Positions 43,792-53,496 of a stretch of DNA of 64,000 nt are shown here, in pieces. Origin of the DNA: Patiriisocius marinus (GTDB lineage Bacteria > Bacteroidota > Bacteroidia > Flavobacteriales > Flavobacteriaceae). Below the pieces are notes generated by a model. The model was not told the DNA's origin. It searched no databases and worked only from the letters and a program-made list of their open reading frames with translations. The position numbers were made by a program, and so were the translations under genes. The DNA lies in contig NZ_BKCG01000005.1 of assembly GCF_008974325.1 (NCBI RefSeq), positions 62,001-126,000 on the forward strand, written 5' to 3'. Numbering within the stretch: the stretch's first letter is position 1; the number at the start of each line of letters is the position of its first letter.

Positions 43792-43949
43792 TTTTATAGC
43801 TATTTATTAGATTGTAAATTTAATAAAAAAATGAGGTCTATTTTGCTAAAATCGTAATTACAAAATGATTAATTTTCTGAAAAATTTAACGTCATTAAGA
43901 AAAAATATTTGTATATTGCTCTTTCATTTAAACAATTAAAACAAACATT

Positions 43950-44855
43950 ATGAAAAAAATCTACATTTTAGCTCTAGTAGCTTTTGGATTTGCGTCAACT
44001 TCTAACGCACAATTATTAGAAGATAACATGGAAGATTACCTAGTTGATGGTAATATAAGTACTCAGTCTCCTTACTGGAGAAACTGGGGAGCTGATAACT
44101 CTGTAGACGGTGAAGCTGCAAACGTTTCTGACGAATTTGCAAGTTCTGGAGATTTATCTATGGAAGTAGAAGAAGGTGTTGATCAAATTCTTGAGTTCAC
44201 TTCTGGTGTAACTTCTGGTGCAGCAACTCTTAAATTTAACATGTATATTCCAACTGGACAATCTGGATACTTTAACTTACAGGGAGCAATTCCTGATGCA
44301 GGTGTTGCGTTAACAGGTTCTTTCCTTACATCTGATATCTACTTCAATGAAGCTAACGGTACTCCAGGTGAAGGTAGCGACGGAGCTAATACTTGGAATT
44401 TTCCTCACGATGAGTGGTTCGAAGTTGGTTTCGTAGTTGATGTTGACAATCAAACTTTTAAAATGGTAGTTGCAGGTGTTGAAGCAATTCCTACATCTCC
44501 ATTTAACGATGCTTCTATCACTGAATTCGGTGGAGCAGATTTCTACGGTGGTGACGGAACTATCTTATACTACATCGATGATGTATTATTAGAAGAAGGT
44601 GATACTTTAGGTGCTGAGGATTTCAACGCTGATGTATTTACTGTATACCCTAACCCAGTTGTTGATGTATTAAACATCAGTACTAGAACTGCTGTTGATT
44701 CAGTTGTTGTTTATGACATTCTTGGAAAAGTTGTTTTATCTGCTAACCCAGGTGTAGCTTCTCCTTCAGTTGACATGAGCTCATTAACTTCAGGTGCTTA
44801 CTTAGTAAACGTTACTATTGGTGACGCTTCTAAAACTATCAAAGTAATCAAGTAA
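43950..44855 (+). CDS. abundant-type secreted protein with type IX sorting domain
   Basis: 301 residues. The signal peptide is MKKIYILALVAFGFASTSNAQ. A beta-sandwich-like domain (about residues 25-215) starts LLEDNMEDYLVDGN and holds YIDDVLLEEGD, a pattern of concanavalin-like or carbohydrate-binding secreted domains of Flavobacteriaceae. The sorting domain is VYPNPVVDVLNIS to ASKTIKVIK. Compared with neighbours it uses many C- and G-ending codons (for example AAC, TTC, GGT, GCT), suggesting high expression. Monocistronic with a strong terminator. Confidence 0.88.
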   Translation: MKKIYILALVAFGFASTSNAQLLEDNMEDYLVDGNISTQSPYWRNWGADNSVDGEAANVSDEFASSGDLSMEVEEGVDQILEFTSGVTSGAATLKFNMYIPTGQSGYFNLQGAIPDAGVALTGSFLTSDIYFNEANGTPGEGSDGANTWNFPHDEWFEVGFVVDVDNQTFKMVVAGVEAIPTSPFNDASITEFGGADFYGGDGTILYYIDDVLLEEGDTLGAEDFNADVFTVYPNPVVDVLNISTRTAVDSVVVYDILGKVVLSANPGVASPSVDMSSLTSGAYLVNVTIGDASKTIKVIK

Positions 44856-44874
44856 TTTTTTACTTATATATTTT

Positions 44875-44908
44875 AAAAGGCTCTTTTTAATTAAAGAGCC
44901 TTTTTTTT
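44875..44908 (+). terminator. terminator of the secreted protein gene
   Basis: AAAAGGCTCTTT and AAAGAGCCTTTT pair around TTAATT, followed by a further T-run. Confidence 0.9.
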
Positions 44909-44912
44909 GTTT

Positions 44913-44920
44913 TAAATTTG
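44913..44920 (+). promoter_or_regulatory. -7 promoter element TAAATTTG
   Basis: Exact TAnnTTTG match 19 bases before the ATG at 44940. Confidence 0.45.
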
Positions 44921-44939
44921 CAGCTTAAAATATTTATTT

Positions 44940-45647
44940 ATGAAAAAAATAGCAATTGTACTACTTTGCTTTATTGCGACTTCTTGTGCAGAATTACAAA
45001 CTGTAGTGAATAACCTTCCTACTACTGGAGGCTCACTAGACCCAAACACTATAGCTAATGGGTTACGCCAAGCATTAGATTTTGGTATCGACAAACAAGT
45101 AACTAAACTGACTCAACAAAACGGATTTTACGGAAACGACTTAGTTAAAATATTACTTCCAGACGAACTTCAAAAAGTTGACAACACACTAAGAAGCGTA
45201 GGTCTTGGAAGTCTTGCAGATGAAGGACTAAAAGTTTTAAATCGTGCTGCAGAAGACGCCGTTAAAGAAGCAACCCCTATTTTTGTAGACGCTGTTAAAA
45301 CAATGAGTTTTGCAGATGCAAAAAACATACTTTTAGGAGCTGATACCGCAGCAACTGCTTACCTAGAAAACAAAACAACTTCTGCATTATACGCTAAGTT
45401 CAATCCTGTGATTAAGAACTCGTTTTCTAAAGTAGGAGCAGACCAGATTTGGGCAAATATTATCAATAAATATAATGCTATTCCATTAACCAATAATGTT
45501 AATCCAGACCTAACTGATTATGTAACTGGTGAAGCTTTAAAAGGTGTTTTTACAATGATTGGAGTTGAAGAAAAGGAAATTAGAAACAATCTTAATTCTA
45601 GAACTACAAGCTTATTAAAACAAGTATTTGCTTTACAGGACAATTAA
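44940..45647 (+). CDS. DUF4197 lipoprotein
   Basis: 235 residues. The lipoprotein signal is IAIVLLCFIATSC. The DUF4197 domain covers the rest: ANGLRQALDFGIDKQVTKLTQQNGFYGNDLVKILLP, AAEDAVKEATPIFVDAVKTMSFADAKNILLGADTAAT, YVTGEALKGVFTMIGVEEKEIR. It is a conserved all-helical periplasmic or surface lipoprotein of Bacteroidota and Proteobacteria with no assigned activity. Own promoter, no partner gene. Confidence 0.9.
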   Translation: MKKIAIVLLCFIATSCAELQTVVNNLPTTGGSLDPNTIANGLRQALDFGIDKQVTKLTQQNGFYGNDLVKILLPDELQKVDNTLRSVGLGSLADEGLKVLNRAAEDAVKEATPIFVDAVKTMSFADAKNILLGADTAATAYLENKTTSALYAKFNPVIKNSFSKVGADQIWANIINKYNAIPLTNNVNPDLTDYVTGEALKGVFTMIGVEEKEIRNNLNSRTTSLLKQVFALQDN

Positions 45648-45733
45648 CATTTTTAACACTTTTGAATCATAAGCTCCGCGTTTATTATCAAAGGTTTAAC
45701 GGTTAGTTGACACTTAATTATTGAATGACTTAG

Positions 45734-45741
45734 TAAATTTG
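45734..45741 (+). promoter_or_regulatory. -7 promoter element TAAATTTG
   Basis: Exact TAnnTTTG match 20 bases before the ATG at 45762. Confidence 0.45.
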
Positions 45742-45761
45742 TCCCATCAATAATTACAATT

Positions 45762-45944
45762 ATGCCTAAGTGGTTTCACAAAAAAACAAGACTTGAAAAA
45801 CTTCAAGATAAGTATCGCAAGCTAATGCGTACCTCTTTTGAATGTTCTGTGAAGAACAGTTCTAAAAGTTGCGATGCAAAAAAGAAAGCTTCAGAAATTT
45901 ATGAAGAAATAGAATATTTGAAACTAAAGAGAGCTGATAAATAA
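45762..45944 (+). CDS. Lacal_2735-family small protein
   Basis: 60 residues, basic and helical. WFHKKTRLEKLQDKYRKLMRTSFECSVKNSSKSCDAKKKASEIYEEIEYL fits the small flavobacterial Lacal_2735 family: the leading KYRKLM-E-S-RSK-D-K--EA pattern and the final helix. Function is unknown. No signal peptide, so cytoplasmic. Two bases separate its stop from the convergent BtuF-like gene. Confidence 0.8.
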   Translation: MPKWFHKKTRLEKLQDKYRKLMRTSFECSVKNSSKSCDAKKKASEIYEEIEYLKLKRADK

Positions 45945-45946
45945 TA

Positions 45947-46723
45947 TCAATCTCTTAAAGTTCGAAAGTATTTAAAGGCATTTTTTATTCGAGATCCATA
46001 CCAAGAAAAATATTCACCATCTACTAAACGAACTTCACAGTGGAGTTCGTTTTTTAGTTCTTGAACTTCTTTAGATTTAAAAGGATACGGCTCGCTTGAA
46101 AGTAGAATCAATTTAGCAGCACTCAATTCACTAATATCAACTACAGGATATCTTCCCTCCTTCTCGTAAAAAATGTTATTAAATCTAGCCATACGCAGTA
46201 ATGAATCAATAAAGGTATCACCCCCTGCAACCATATACGGGTTTTTCCATATGCAATACGCTACATCAACTACTGGTTGGTCTTTAACAAACGAAATATA
46301 ATCTACGCATTCTCTGTTTATTTCATCTACTAAACGAGTTGACTCGTCTTTTTTATCAAATATTTCTCCCAACAATAATATCATTTCATTATTGTCTTCA
46401 AGGCTAACAATATCGCTAACCCATACAGATGAAATTTGAGAACAACAATCTACTATATCTTTAGTATTCTCTTCCTTATTACAAATAATTATGTCAGGTT
46501 GAAGTGCAGCTATTTTTTCTAGATGAATTGTTTTTGTACCACCAACAACAATCTTTTCTTTTCGTAATGAATTAGGATGAACACAAAATTTTGTCACACC
46601 TACTACAAACTCTTCTAGTCCAAGAGAGACTAGTAATTCTGTTTGTGAGGGTACTAATGAAACTATACGCTTAGGTGTCGCATTTAAGGAAATGGTCCTA
46701 TTTAATTGATCCTTATAGATCAT
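45947..46723 (-). CDS. helical-backbone metal receptor (BtuF/TroA-like substrate-binding fold)
   Basis: 258 residues. It starts [50 protein letters not shown], the pattern of cobalamin/iron-chelate binding proteins. [26 protein letters not shown], the long backbone helix, and [15 protein letters not shown] follow. No signal peptide or lipobox is present, so unlike BtuF it seems cytoplasmic. This is a recurring Bacteroidota form ('helical backbone metal receptor'). It overlaps pyrF by 11 bases, so the two are coupled. The ligand is unknown. Confidence 0.88.
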   Translation of the reverse strand: MIYKDQLNRTISLNATPKRIVSLVPSQTELLVSLGLEEFVVGVTKFCVHPNSLRKEKIVVGGTKTIHLEKIAALQPDIIICNKEENTKDIVDCCSQISSVWVSDIVSLEDNNEMILLLGEIFDKKDESTRLVDEINRECVDYISFVKDQPVVDVAYCIWKNPYMVAGGDTFIDSLLRMARFNNIFYEKEGRYPVVDISELSAAKLILLSSEPYPFKSKEVQELKNELHCEVRLVDGEYFSWYGSRIKNAFKYFRTLRD

Positions 46724-47531
46724 TTATAATTGCCTTCATTTCAAGCTGCAATTCTAATGCTTTACTTTTAGCTGCTTGAGCAAAGTTAGTGTCCTGAGAA
46801 GCATAAATTATTCCTCTTGACGAATTAATCAATAACCCAATATCTTTAGTGATACCATATTTACAAACCTCGCTTAAGCTACCACCTTGAGCTCCTACTC
46901 CAGGAACCAATAAAAAACTAGATGGCACAATTTTTCTAATCTCCGCAAAATACTCAGCTTTGGTTGCACCCACAACATACATTAGGTTTTCACTATTTTT
47001 CCAATGAGTTGAAGTCTCTAACACAGATTTATAAAGCTCTTTTCCTTCAGAAACTTTAACCTGAAAATCAAAAGCACCTTTGTTAGACGTTAAAGCTAAC
47101 ATGATGGTATGTTTATCTTCAAAAGATAAGAATGGCTCAACAGAATCTTGCCCCATATAAGGTGCAACTGTTACGCTATCAAAACCCAAATCTTCAAAAA
47201 AAGCTTTCGCATACATTGTTGAAGTATTACCTATATCTCCTCTTTTAGCGTCAGCTATGGTGAAGATTTCAGGGTAATTTTCGTTTAGATAATTTATAGT
47301 TTTTTCTAATGCTTTCCACCCTTTTAAGCCGTAAGCTTCATAAAAAGCAGTGTTTGGCTTATAAGCAACCGCAAGACTATGCGTTGCATCAATTATTTCT
47401 TTATTAAAAGCAAATATAGGATCCTCTTCCTTTAACAGATGCTGAGGGATTTTATCCAAATCAACATCGAGACCTATGCAAAGAAAGGAGTTCTTTTTTC
47501 GTATTTCTGAAATTAAGTTTGTGGTTTTCAT
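46713..47531 (-). CDS. pyrF: orotidine 5'-phosphate decarboxylase, type 2
   Basis: 272 residues, the length of the type 2 (PyrF-long) enzymes. [27 protein letters not shown], the catalytic [42 protein letters not shown] and [13 protein letters not shown] are all present. It makes UMP in pyrimidine synthesis. Its end overlaps the metal-receptor gene. prfA ends 34 bases upstream, so the three may be cotranscribed. Confidence 0.97.
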   Translation of the reverse strand: MKTTNLISEIRKKNSFLCIGLDVDLDKIPQHLLKEEDPIFAFNKEIIDATHSLAVAYKPNTAFYEAYGLKGWKALEKTINYLNENYPEIFTIADAKRGDIGNTSTMYAKAFFEDLGFDSVTVAPYMGQDSVEPFLSFEDKHTIMLALTSNKGAFDFQVKVSEGKELYKSVLETSTHWKNSENLMYVVGATKAEYFAEIRKIVPSSFLLVPGVGAQGGSLSEVCKYGITKDIGLLINSSRGIIYASQDTNFAQAAKSKALELQLEMKAIINDL

Positions 47532-47565
47532 TAGATATACGCTAAAAGTTTTAGATTTAATTCAA

Positions 47566-48642
47566 TTAAAATGACTCTCCGGTTTCCTTAAGCCTTTCAG
47601 TATTATCAACTAACTGAAGTTCATCGATAATTTTCTGAATATCACCATCGATAATATTACTTAAATCATACAATGTTAAGTTGATACGATGATCAGTAAC
47701 TCTACCTTGAGAATAGTTATATGTTCTAATTTTTGCACTACGGTCTCCACTAGTAACTTGCGAACCACGTTTTAATGCATCTTCAGCTTGTTTTTTTGCT
47801 AATTCTAAATCATACAATCTAGAACGTAACACTTTAAAAGCTTTCTCTTTATTTTTATGTTGTGATTTCTGATCTTGACATTGTGCCACTAATCCAGTAG
47901 GCACGTGGGTTAGCCTTACAGCTGAATACGTAGTGTTTACAGATTGTCCACCTGGTCCAGATGAGCAGAAATAATCAATACGAACATCTTTCATTTCAAT
48001 TTGAACATCAAACTCCTCTGCTTCTGGGAAAACCATAACAGTAGCAGCACTGGTGTGAACACGACCTTGAGTTTCAGTTTGAGGTACTCTTTGAACACGG
48101 TGTACACCTGCTTCAAATTTCAATGTTCCATACACATCCTCTCCTTCAACTTCCATCTGGATAGCTTTGTAACCTCCACTTGTACCTTCACTAAAATCAA
48201 CAACACTTGTTTTCCAACCTTTGCTTTCGCAGTATTTTGTATACATACGGTGTAAATCTCCAGCAAAAATACTAGCCTCATCACCACCTGTTCCAGCCTT
48301 AATTTCCATTACTGCATTTTTAGCATCTTCTGGATCTTTTGGAATAAGCATAAATTTAATCTCTTCTTCTAGAGTTTCAATTTTTGATTTTGCTTCATCC
48401 ATTTGCATTTTAGCCATTTCAACCATGTCTGCATCACTTCCATCCGCTAGAATTTCATCAGCTTCAGCAATACGCTCAGTAGCCATTAAATACTGTTCAC
48501 GCTTTTTCATTAAAGCATTTAAGTCTTTATATTCTTTTGTAAGCTGGATGTATTGTTTTTGATCGCTAATAACATCTGGCTGAATGATTAAATCACTCAC
48601 CTCATCAAAACGATTTTTTACAATTTGAAGTTTTTCTAACAT
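47566..48642 (-). CDS. prfA: peptide chain release factor 1
   Basis: 358 residues. The catalytic GGQ lies in [22 protein letters not shown]. The stop-codon recognition region reads [18 protein letters not shown] with a P-x-T motif, as expected for RF1 (UAA/UAG). The C-terminal [16 protein letters not shown] is conserved. Usual length and start ([19 protein letters not shown]). Confidence 0.98.
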   Translation of the reverse strand: MLEKLQIVKNRFDEVSDLIIQPDVISDQKQYIQLTKEYKDLNALMKKREQYLMATERIAEADEILADGSDADMVEMAKMQMDEAKSKIETLEEEIKFMLIPKDPEDAKNAVMEIKAGTGGDEASIFAGDLHRMYTKYCESKGWKTSVVDFSEGTSGGYKAIQMEVEGEDVYGTLKFEAGVHRVQRVPQTETQGRVHTSAATVMVFPEAEEFDVQIEMKDVRIDYFCSSGPGGQSVNTTYSAVRLTHVPTGLVAQCQDQKSQHKNKEKAFKVLRSRLYDLELAKKQAEDALKRGSQVTSGDRSAKIRTYNYSQGRVTDHRINLTLYDLSNIIDGDIQKIIDELQLVDNTERLKETGESF

Positions 48643-48807
48643 ATGTTTGGATTGCCTAATTTAGGCAGATTTTTGTCAAATTTACAATAAATAAGTGTAA
48701 TGCTTTCGCCGAAATTTTACAACTTAAAAAGTGTAAGTTTCTATAAAATTTCAGAATAAAATATGTTGTTTACATCTTATATTAATAGACCTAATTTAAA
48801 TACATTT

Positions 48808-49986
48808 CTAGTACTCAAACGTTCCATATTCACTCTTAATAGTCAACTTTTTAGAAGTGGACTCAACCACTTTACCAACAACTTGAGCAGGAATCCCGAA
48901 AGATTCAGAAATCTCAATTATCGAATCAGCAATTTCTTGTGGAACATAAAGTTCCATACGATGCCCCATATTAAATACTTGGTACATTTCTTTCCAATCT
49001 GTTCCGCTTTCTTCTTGAATCAATTTAAAAAGAGGAGGAGTTTTAAAAAGGTTGTCCTTAATAATATGAAGGTTATTAACGAAATGCAGAATTTTAGTCT
49101 GTGCTCCACCACTACAGTGAACCATTCCGTGAATTTTTTCACCACCAATATCTGATAGAATCTTTTTAATTACTGGTGCATAAGTTCTTGTTGGAGACAA
49201 CACTAATTTACCAGCATTTAATGGGCTTCCTTCAACCGAATCTGTCAATTTTTTTGACCCACTATACACTAATTCTTCAGGCACAGCATGATCGTAACTT
49301 TCCGGATACTTTTCAGCTAAAACTTTACTAAACACATCGTGCCTTGCACTTGTTAAACCATTACTACCCATTCCTCCATTATAAGCTGTTTCATATGTAG
49401 CTTGCCCAAAAGAAGCAAGACCCACAATAACATCACCAGCTTTAATATTTGCATTGTCAACTACATCACTTCGCTTCATTCTAGCAGTAACCGTACTATC
49501 AACAATAATAGTTCGTACCAAATCACCTACGTCTGCAGTTTCACCACCTGTAGAGTGGATTTTAACGCCGTGATCTGCAAGTCCTTCAAGCAACGCTTCA
49601 GTTCCATTTATAATCTGTGAAATTACTTCACCAGGAATTAAATTTTTGTTTCTACCTATTGTAGAAGAAAGTGTAATATTATCAACTGCACCTACGCATA
49701 ATAAATCGTCAACATTCATTATAAGTGCATCCTGAGCAATACCTTTCCATACAGAAATATCACCAGTTTCTTTCCAGTACATGTAAGCTAAAGATGATTT
49801 TGTACCTGCTCCATCCGCATGCATTACTAAACAGTAATCCTCATCACCCGTAAGATAATCTGGAACAATTTTACAAAATGCTTGAGGAAACAATCCCTTA
49901 TCTACATTTTTGATTGCATTATGCACATCTTCTTTACCTGCTGAAACGCCACGTTGGGCATATCTTTTTGAAATTTCTTGGCTCAT
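48808..49986 (-). CDS. purM: AIR synthase (phosphoribosylformylglycinamidine cyclo-ligase) family protein
   Basis: 392 residues from the ATG at 49986 (MSQEISKRYAQRGVSAGKEDVH). An upstream in-frame start at 50034 would add a hydrophobic tail that overlaps the terminator of the next operon, so I reject it. Landmarks: VMHADGAGTKSSLAYMYW, MNVDDLLCVGAVDNITLSSTIGRN, IHSTGGETADVGDLV, and GMVHCSGGAQTKILHF. This is the long Bacteroidota form of the PurM fold. Fifth step of purine synthesis: ATP-driven closure of the imidazole ring. Confidence 0.93.
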   Translation of the reverse strand: MSQEISKRYAQRGVSAGKEDVHNAIKNVDKGLFPQAFCKIVPDYLTGDEDYCLVMHADGAGTKSSLAYMYWKETGDISVWKGIAQDALIMNVDDLLCVGAVDNITLSSTIGRNKNLIPGEVISQIINGTEALLEGLADHGVKIHSTGGETADVGDLVRTIIVDSTVTARMKRSDVVDNANIKAGDVIVGLASFGQATYETAYNGGMGSNGLTSARHDVFSKVLAEKYPESYDHAVPEELVYSGSKKLTDSVEGSPLNAGKLVLSPTRTYAPVIKKILSDIGGEKIHGMVHCSGGAQTKILHFVNNLHIIKDNLFKTPPLFKLIQEESGTDWKEMYQVFNMGHRMELYVPQEIADSIIEISESFGIPAQVVGKVVESTSKKLTIKSEYGTFEY

Positions 49987-50017
49987 ATATTTTAACTGTG
50001 TCACAAAAATACATATT

Positions 50018-50046
50018 AAAAAAAAAGCCCACAATGAAGTGGGCTT
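50018..50046 (-). terminator. terminator of the curli operon and its trailing lipoprotein gene
   Basis: On the minus strand AAAGCCCACT pairs with GTGGGCTTT and is followed by nine or more T, 26 bases past the stop at 50072. Confidence 0.9.
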
Positions 50047-50071
50047 TAACTCTTGGTTTGTCAGTTAAATA

Positions 50072-51586
50072 TTATTCCCAATCTGGTAAAAAACCAGGTT
50101 CAAATATTTGTTTATCATTATCATCTTGACCAAACTGCAATGTATACACACTAGGCACAGCACTTGGAAAATTTTCTTGTCTTGTAAAAATCACTCCACC
50201 TTCACTAGGTGAATACCTACATTGATAATCATTTTGGCCTGCAACAACATCATTTCCTATTTGAATTGTAGTTTCTAAAGCTATATCGTGTTCAAACAGT
50301 CTAGCGTTAAATATTCGATAGTTAGTATTTTCAGCTTCATCAATATCTCTTGAATAGAGAATTCTATTCCCATCAGCTGAAATATCAATACTCAGTGCAG
50401 CTCCTGGTACATTTTCTAAAATGATATTTTCTTCAGCATTTGTAATTGTATTATAGGTATAGATTCGCACGTTATAACCTTGAAAGTTATTTGTTTTTAA
50501 CAACAGTAAATCTTGATTAAATTGTGGTATTTCAATTTCAGAAATTAAAGAACCATCAGGTGTTGTGTAAATTAATGTTCGCGAACTCCCATCTACATTA
50601 ATTCTATATAATTTATCAAAATAAGGGTAATAAATAGAACCTCCATCTTGTGCCCAAGTAAAACCTAACTCTTCCACTCTAAAACCACCTAAAGGTATTG
50701 CATTTGTAACCTGTTGTTTATTAGTTCCATCTAAATTCATTGTAAATATGTGAGTATCCCCTCCTACATTCCTCAAATAGGCAATTTTATTTACTGTAGC
50801 ATTTTTTCTAGGTTTAAAACTATTATTTTCAGCATTAGTTAATTGAAGTATATTTTGATTTAATTGTGGGTTTGCTCCAGAACCTTGGTTTCCAGAATAT
50901 ATAATGTTATTTCCGTCCTCAAGTTTTGTAAAAAAGAAAGGATTATCCGGCTGTGTCAATGTTGTAAATTCACTGATAGAGGATGTTACAGGATCATTCT
51001 CTAAATCATCTGCTGTAACTTCCCAAAAGTAATTTGTTGCTAATGTTAAACCCGATACCGTAAAAAATGTATCTTGTACAACTTCAAAATCTTGAATTTC
51101 CTGAGTTAAACCATTTCGAAGTTGAAGTAAATACGTAATCTCATCACCATCAGAGTCTTCAGCATCCCAAATAAACTGAACTTCCAAATCCAAATCTTCT
51201 GCGCCATCTTCAGGTAAAATTAACTGCGGTACAGTTGGCGGATCATTATCTTCCGTATTTTTACTTAACTCAATGATTACTTCTGAAATATTATTTTCAG
51301 TAATACTTGCAGGTTCAAATCCAGTAGTATAACCATCAAACTCTGCCTGTATAGAGTAATCATCTACAGCAATTGGAGAAATCGTAAAGGTACCATTTGA
51401 AGCCGTCATGGTAGTTGTAGTAGTAGGATTAGTTTTTATAACCACTCCAGCTAAAGGCTCATCAGTTTCTTCATCGACAACAACACCTGTAATTGTTCCC
51501 GTAATTTCTGGATCCAAAGTATCTTCAGAACAACCAAGTGCGCAAAGAAATAGTACTGCTATAAAATATTTTATTATTGTTTTCAT
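50072..51586 (-). CDS. lipoprotein with CarboxypepD_reg, Fn3-like and beta-propeller domains
   Basis: 504 residues. The lipoprotein signal is FIAVLFLCALGC. Residues 30-105 form a carboxypeptidase regulatory-like domain (GTITGVVVDEETDEPLAGVVIKT, SNGTFTISPIAVDDYSIQAEFDGY). Residues 115-205 form a fibronectin-type domain (VQFIWDAEDSDGDEITYLLQLR). The remainder is a TolB/WD40-like propeller with repeats such as HIFTMNLDGTNKQQVTNA and NRILYSRDI. It lies 23 bases after csgG on the same strand, so it is probably the last gene of the curli operon and may act with the fibre at the cell surface. Confidence 0.82.
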   Translation of the reverse strand: MKTIIKYFIAVLFLCALGCSEDTLDPEITGTITGVVVDEETDEPLAGVVIKTNPTTTTTMTASNGTFTISPIAVDDYSIQAEFDGYTTGFEPASITENNISEVIIELSKNTEDNDPPTVPQLILPEDGAEDLDLEVQFIWDAEDSDGDEITYLLQLRNGLTQEIQDFEVVQDTFFTVSGLTLATNYFWEVTADDLENDPVTSSISEFTTLTQPDNPFFFTKLEDGNNIIYSGNQGSGANPQLNQNILQLTNAENNSFKPRKNATVNKIAYLRNVGGDTHIFTMNLDGTNKQQVTNAIPLGGFRVEELGFTWAQDGGSIYYPYFDKLYRINVDGSSRTLIYTTPDGSLISEIEIPQFNQDLLLLKTNNFQGYNVRIYTYNTITNAEENIILENVPGAALSIDISADGNRILYSRDIDEAENTNYRIFNARLFEHDIALETTIQIGNDVVAGQNDYQCRYSPSEGGVIFTRQENFPSAVPSVYTLQFGQDDNDKQIFEPGFLPDWE

Positions 51587-51609
51587 AATGTATCTCTGTT
51601 ATCTAATGG

Positions 51610-53031
51610 TTATTCTACTATTTCTGGTTCATCTGCTTTCTTTTTCCACCCAAACTTAGGGCTAAAGTTGTAGCTTATACCAACACCAAAAGCATAATAA
51701 AAATCATCTCTTGTACCTTGAGCTAACTTGTCTAGTTCATCACTAAAAGCTACATTTTGCTCTGCAAAAATATTGAAGTCGAAACGGGGTGTAATACGAT
51801 ATCGCATTCCTAAGCCAAATTGCATTTTAAAATGTGTATCACCGTAAGTTAATTTTGGATTAATATCATCTATTTCATTTACTAAACCTCCACCAGCATA
51901 TACAAAAGGTGAAAAGTCATCTCTTGGCAACATATCTATATGAGCATTTAAGTTTATATCGCCAAATCGATTTGAAAATTGCTCTCCATTACTTAACTCA
52001 AGAAAACCAAATGAAGCCGAAACACTCAAATATTTATTTAGTCGCTGTTTCAATTCTAATCGAGAGAAATAACTTAGTTTCTGAGTAGAATAATCTCCAT
52101 CAATCAATGTAGTACCACCACTTAATCCAATTGAAGTTTTATGTTTATTATCTACCATTATCCTATCATACAATTCGATTGATTCTGTTTTGTTTTTTTC
52201 TGCTAGGTATTCAGCAGCTATCTTTTCATCTAGTTGATTCCCTTCTTTAGTTCCCCAAATATCATCAACTATTCCTTCCATAATCAAATCGTGAACAGCT
52301 TTTTCAATAGCATCTTTTACCGCAATTTGCCCTGGTTCATTTTGAGTAATTCCAGTTTCAGCTTCAAGAAGTCTTTGAAATTTTACAAATCTGAAAAAAC
52401 TTGCGTCAAGAGCTTGTGATAGTATGGTTTTAGAAACATATACAGTTTTTAATATTTCACCATTTGTTGTAGAAACTGCCCTTAAATAAACTGTAATTCT
52501 GTCTTGACGATATTGTGTAGAGCCACCAATACCAAAATAACGTGCTCCAATTCCACCAGTAACAATATTGGTATCATATGAAATTATACCACCTTCTAAC
52601 AAAAGTCCTGCATACAAAAGCGCAGGCAATGGAGGCACATTAGGATCGAGGTTTTTAATATATTCTTGCTGAGTGTTTCTTATTATATTTCGCTCAGTAG
52701 ACAAGTTGTTCAAATTCTCTCTTTCAATTGGCACAAACCAACCTGAATCTTCTAATGCTTTTAATAATATAGTAGTTCCTCCTTGAGTAACTGCAGTACT
52801 AAAAGTACTACCATTTTCAACAGGTTTATACTGTCCAGTTTGATCGCTAAAATTATACACTGCTACTTCAACAGGAAAAGATGCTTCTGGTAAATTCTCT
52901 AATAACTTAGTGCTTCGAGAATGCTCTCCAACTCTAGCAGGAGTTCTCTCTAAAGGTTGATTAAACATAGCCGCACAAGAACATAAAGAAAGTGAGCCTA
53001 CGGTAAAAATAAATTTTAAAAATTTTATCAT
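51610..53031 (-). CDS. csgG: curli secretion channel CsgG with C-terminal beta-barrel extension
   Basis: 473 residues, against about 277 for Escherichia coli CsgG. The lipoprotein signal ends SLSLCSC. The CsgG domain (about residues 30-270) holds FPVEVAVYNFSDQTGQYKPVEN, GTTILLKALEDSGWFVPIERENL, LLLEGGIISYDTNIVTGGIGARYFGIGGST and YRQDRITVYLRAVSTTNGEIL. After a helical stretch the last 170 residues look like an OmpA/OprF-type outer-membrane barrel (LSYFSRLELKQRLNKYLSVSAS, MRYRITPRFDFNIFAEQNVAF, final Phe-rich strand). CsgG forms a nonameric outer-membrane pore for curli subunits. The added barrel is unusual relative to enterobacteria. Confidence 0.92.
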   Translation of the reverse strand: MIKFLKFIFTVGSLSLCSCAAMFNQPLERTPARVGEHSRSTKLLENLPEASFPVEVAVYNFSDQTGQYKPVENGSTFSTAVTQGGTTILLKALEDSGWFVPIERENLNNLSTERNIIRNTQQEYIKNLDPNVPPLPALLYAGLLLEGGIISYDTNIVTGGIGARYFGIGGSTQYRQDRITVYLRAVSTTNGEILKTVYVSKTILSQALDASFFRFVKFQRLLEAETGITQNEPGQIAVKDAIEKAVHDLIMEGIVDDIWGTKEGNQLDEKIAAEYLAEKNKTESIELYDRIMVDNKHKTSIGLSGGTTLIDGDYSTQKLSYFSRLELKQRLNKYLSVSASFGFLELSNGEQFSNRFGDINLNAHIDMLPRDDFSPFVYAGGGLVNEIDDINPKLTYGDTHFKMQFGLGMRYRITPRFDFNIFAEQNVAFSDELDKLAQGTRDDFYYAFGVGISYNFSPKFGWKKKADEPEIVE

Positions 53032-53071
53032 AAGGAATTTGGGTTATCGTTGTAAAAATCAGAATAAATAA

Positions 53072-53494
53072 TTAGCCTCCAATAGGTATAACTACCTGAG
53101 TTTGCTCTCCGTTTGAAGTGTCAAATATATTTATAACTAATCCTTCATTTGATTCAAAAACTTCAACCGTGAGGTTTCCTATTACATAGGATCCTGGCTC
53201 TGTTAAATCCCCTAAACCCCCAACCTGTTGCTGTAACACGGTTCTTGAAATTTGACTCAAAGCTTGAGTTCGCAAGGTTTGTGCTAAACGTTCTAGTTCA
53301 GACAATTGTTCATTTGGATTTACCGGAGCTAGCAAACCATTTTGAGCAGTTGCTGAACTTAATAACCAGTTATAATTAAAAGTGTCTCCTCCAAAAGCTG
53401 GATTTTTAGGCTTATAAGATAGTTGTTGTGAAAAACAGCAGCTACTTATAAACAACATTGAAATAACTAAAATAGCAGTTAGGTTCTTTTCCAT
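53072..53494 (-). CDS. csgF: curli assembly protein CsgF
   Basis: 140 residues with a signal peptide (to about residue 22). The mature start QLSYKPKNPAFGGDTFNYNWLLSSATAQNGL is the conserved CsgF segment that plugs the CsgG channel; PxNPxFGG-N is its hallmark. The C-terminal half forms the helix and strand region that couples secretion to nucleation at the surface. It lies two bases downstream of csgE and 40 bases before csgG, within the operon. Confidence 0.95.
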   Translation of the reverse strand: MEKNLTAILVISMLFISSCCFSQQLSYKPKNPAFGGDTFNYNWLLSSATAQNGLLAPVNPNEQLSELERLAQTLRTQALSQISRTVLQQQVGGLGDLTEPGSYVIGNLTVEVFESNEGLVINIFDTSNGEQTQVVIPIGG

Positions 53495-53496
53495 AT

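Noticed and set aside
48001-48562. Plus-strand frames opposite prfA
   Set aside because: prfA is unmistakable on the other strand; these are shadow frames with Ser/Cys-rich low-complexity products.
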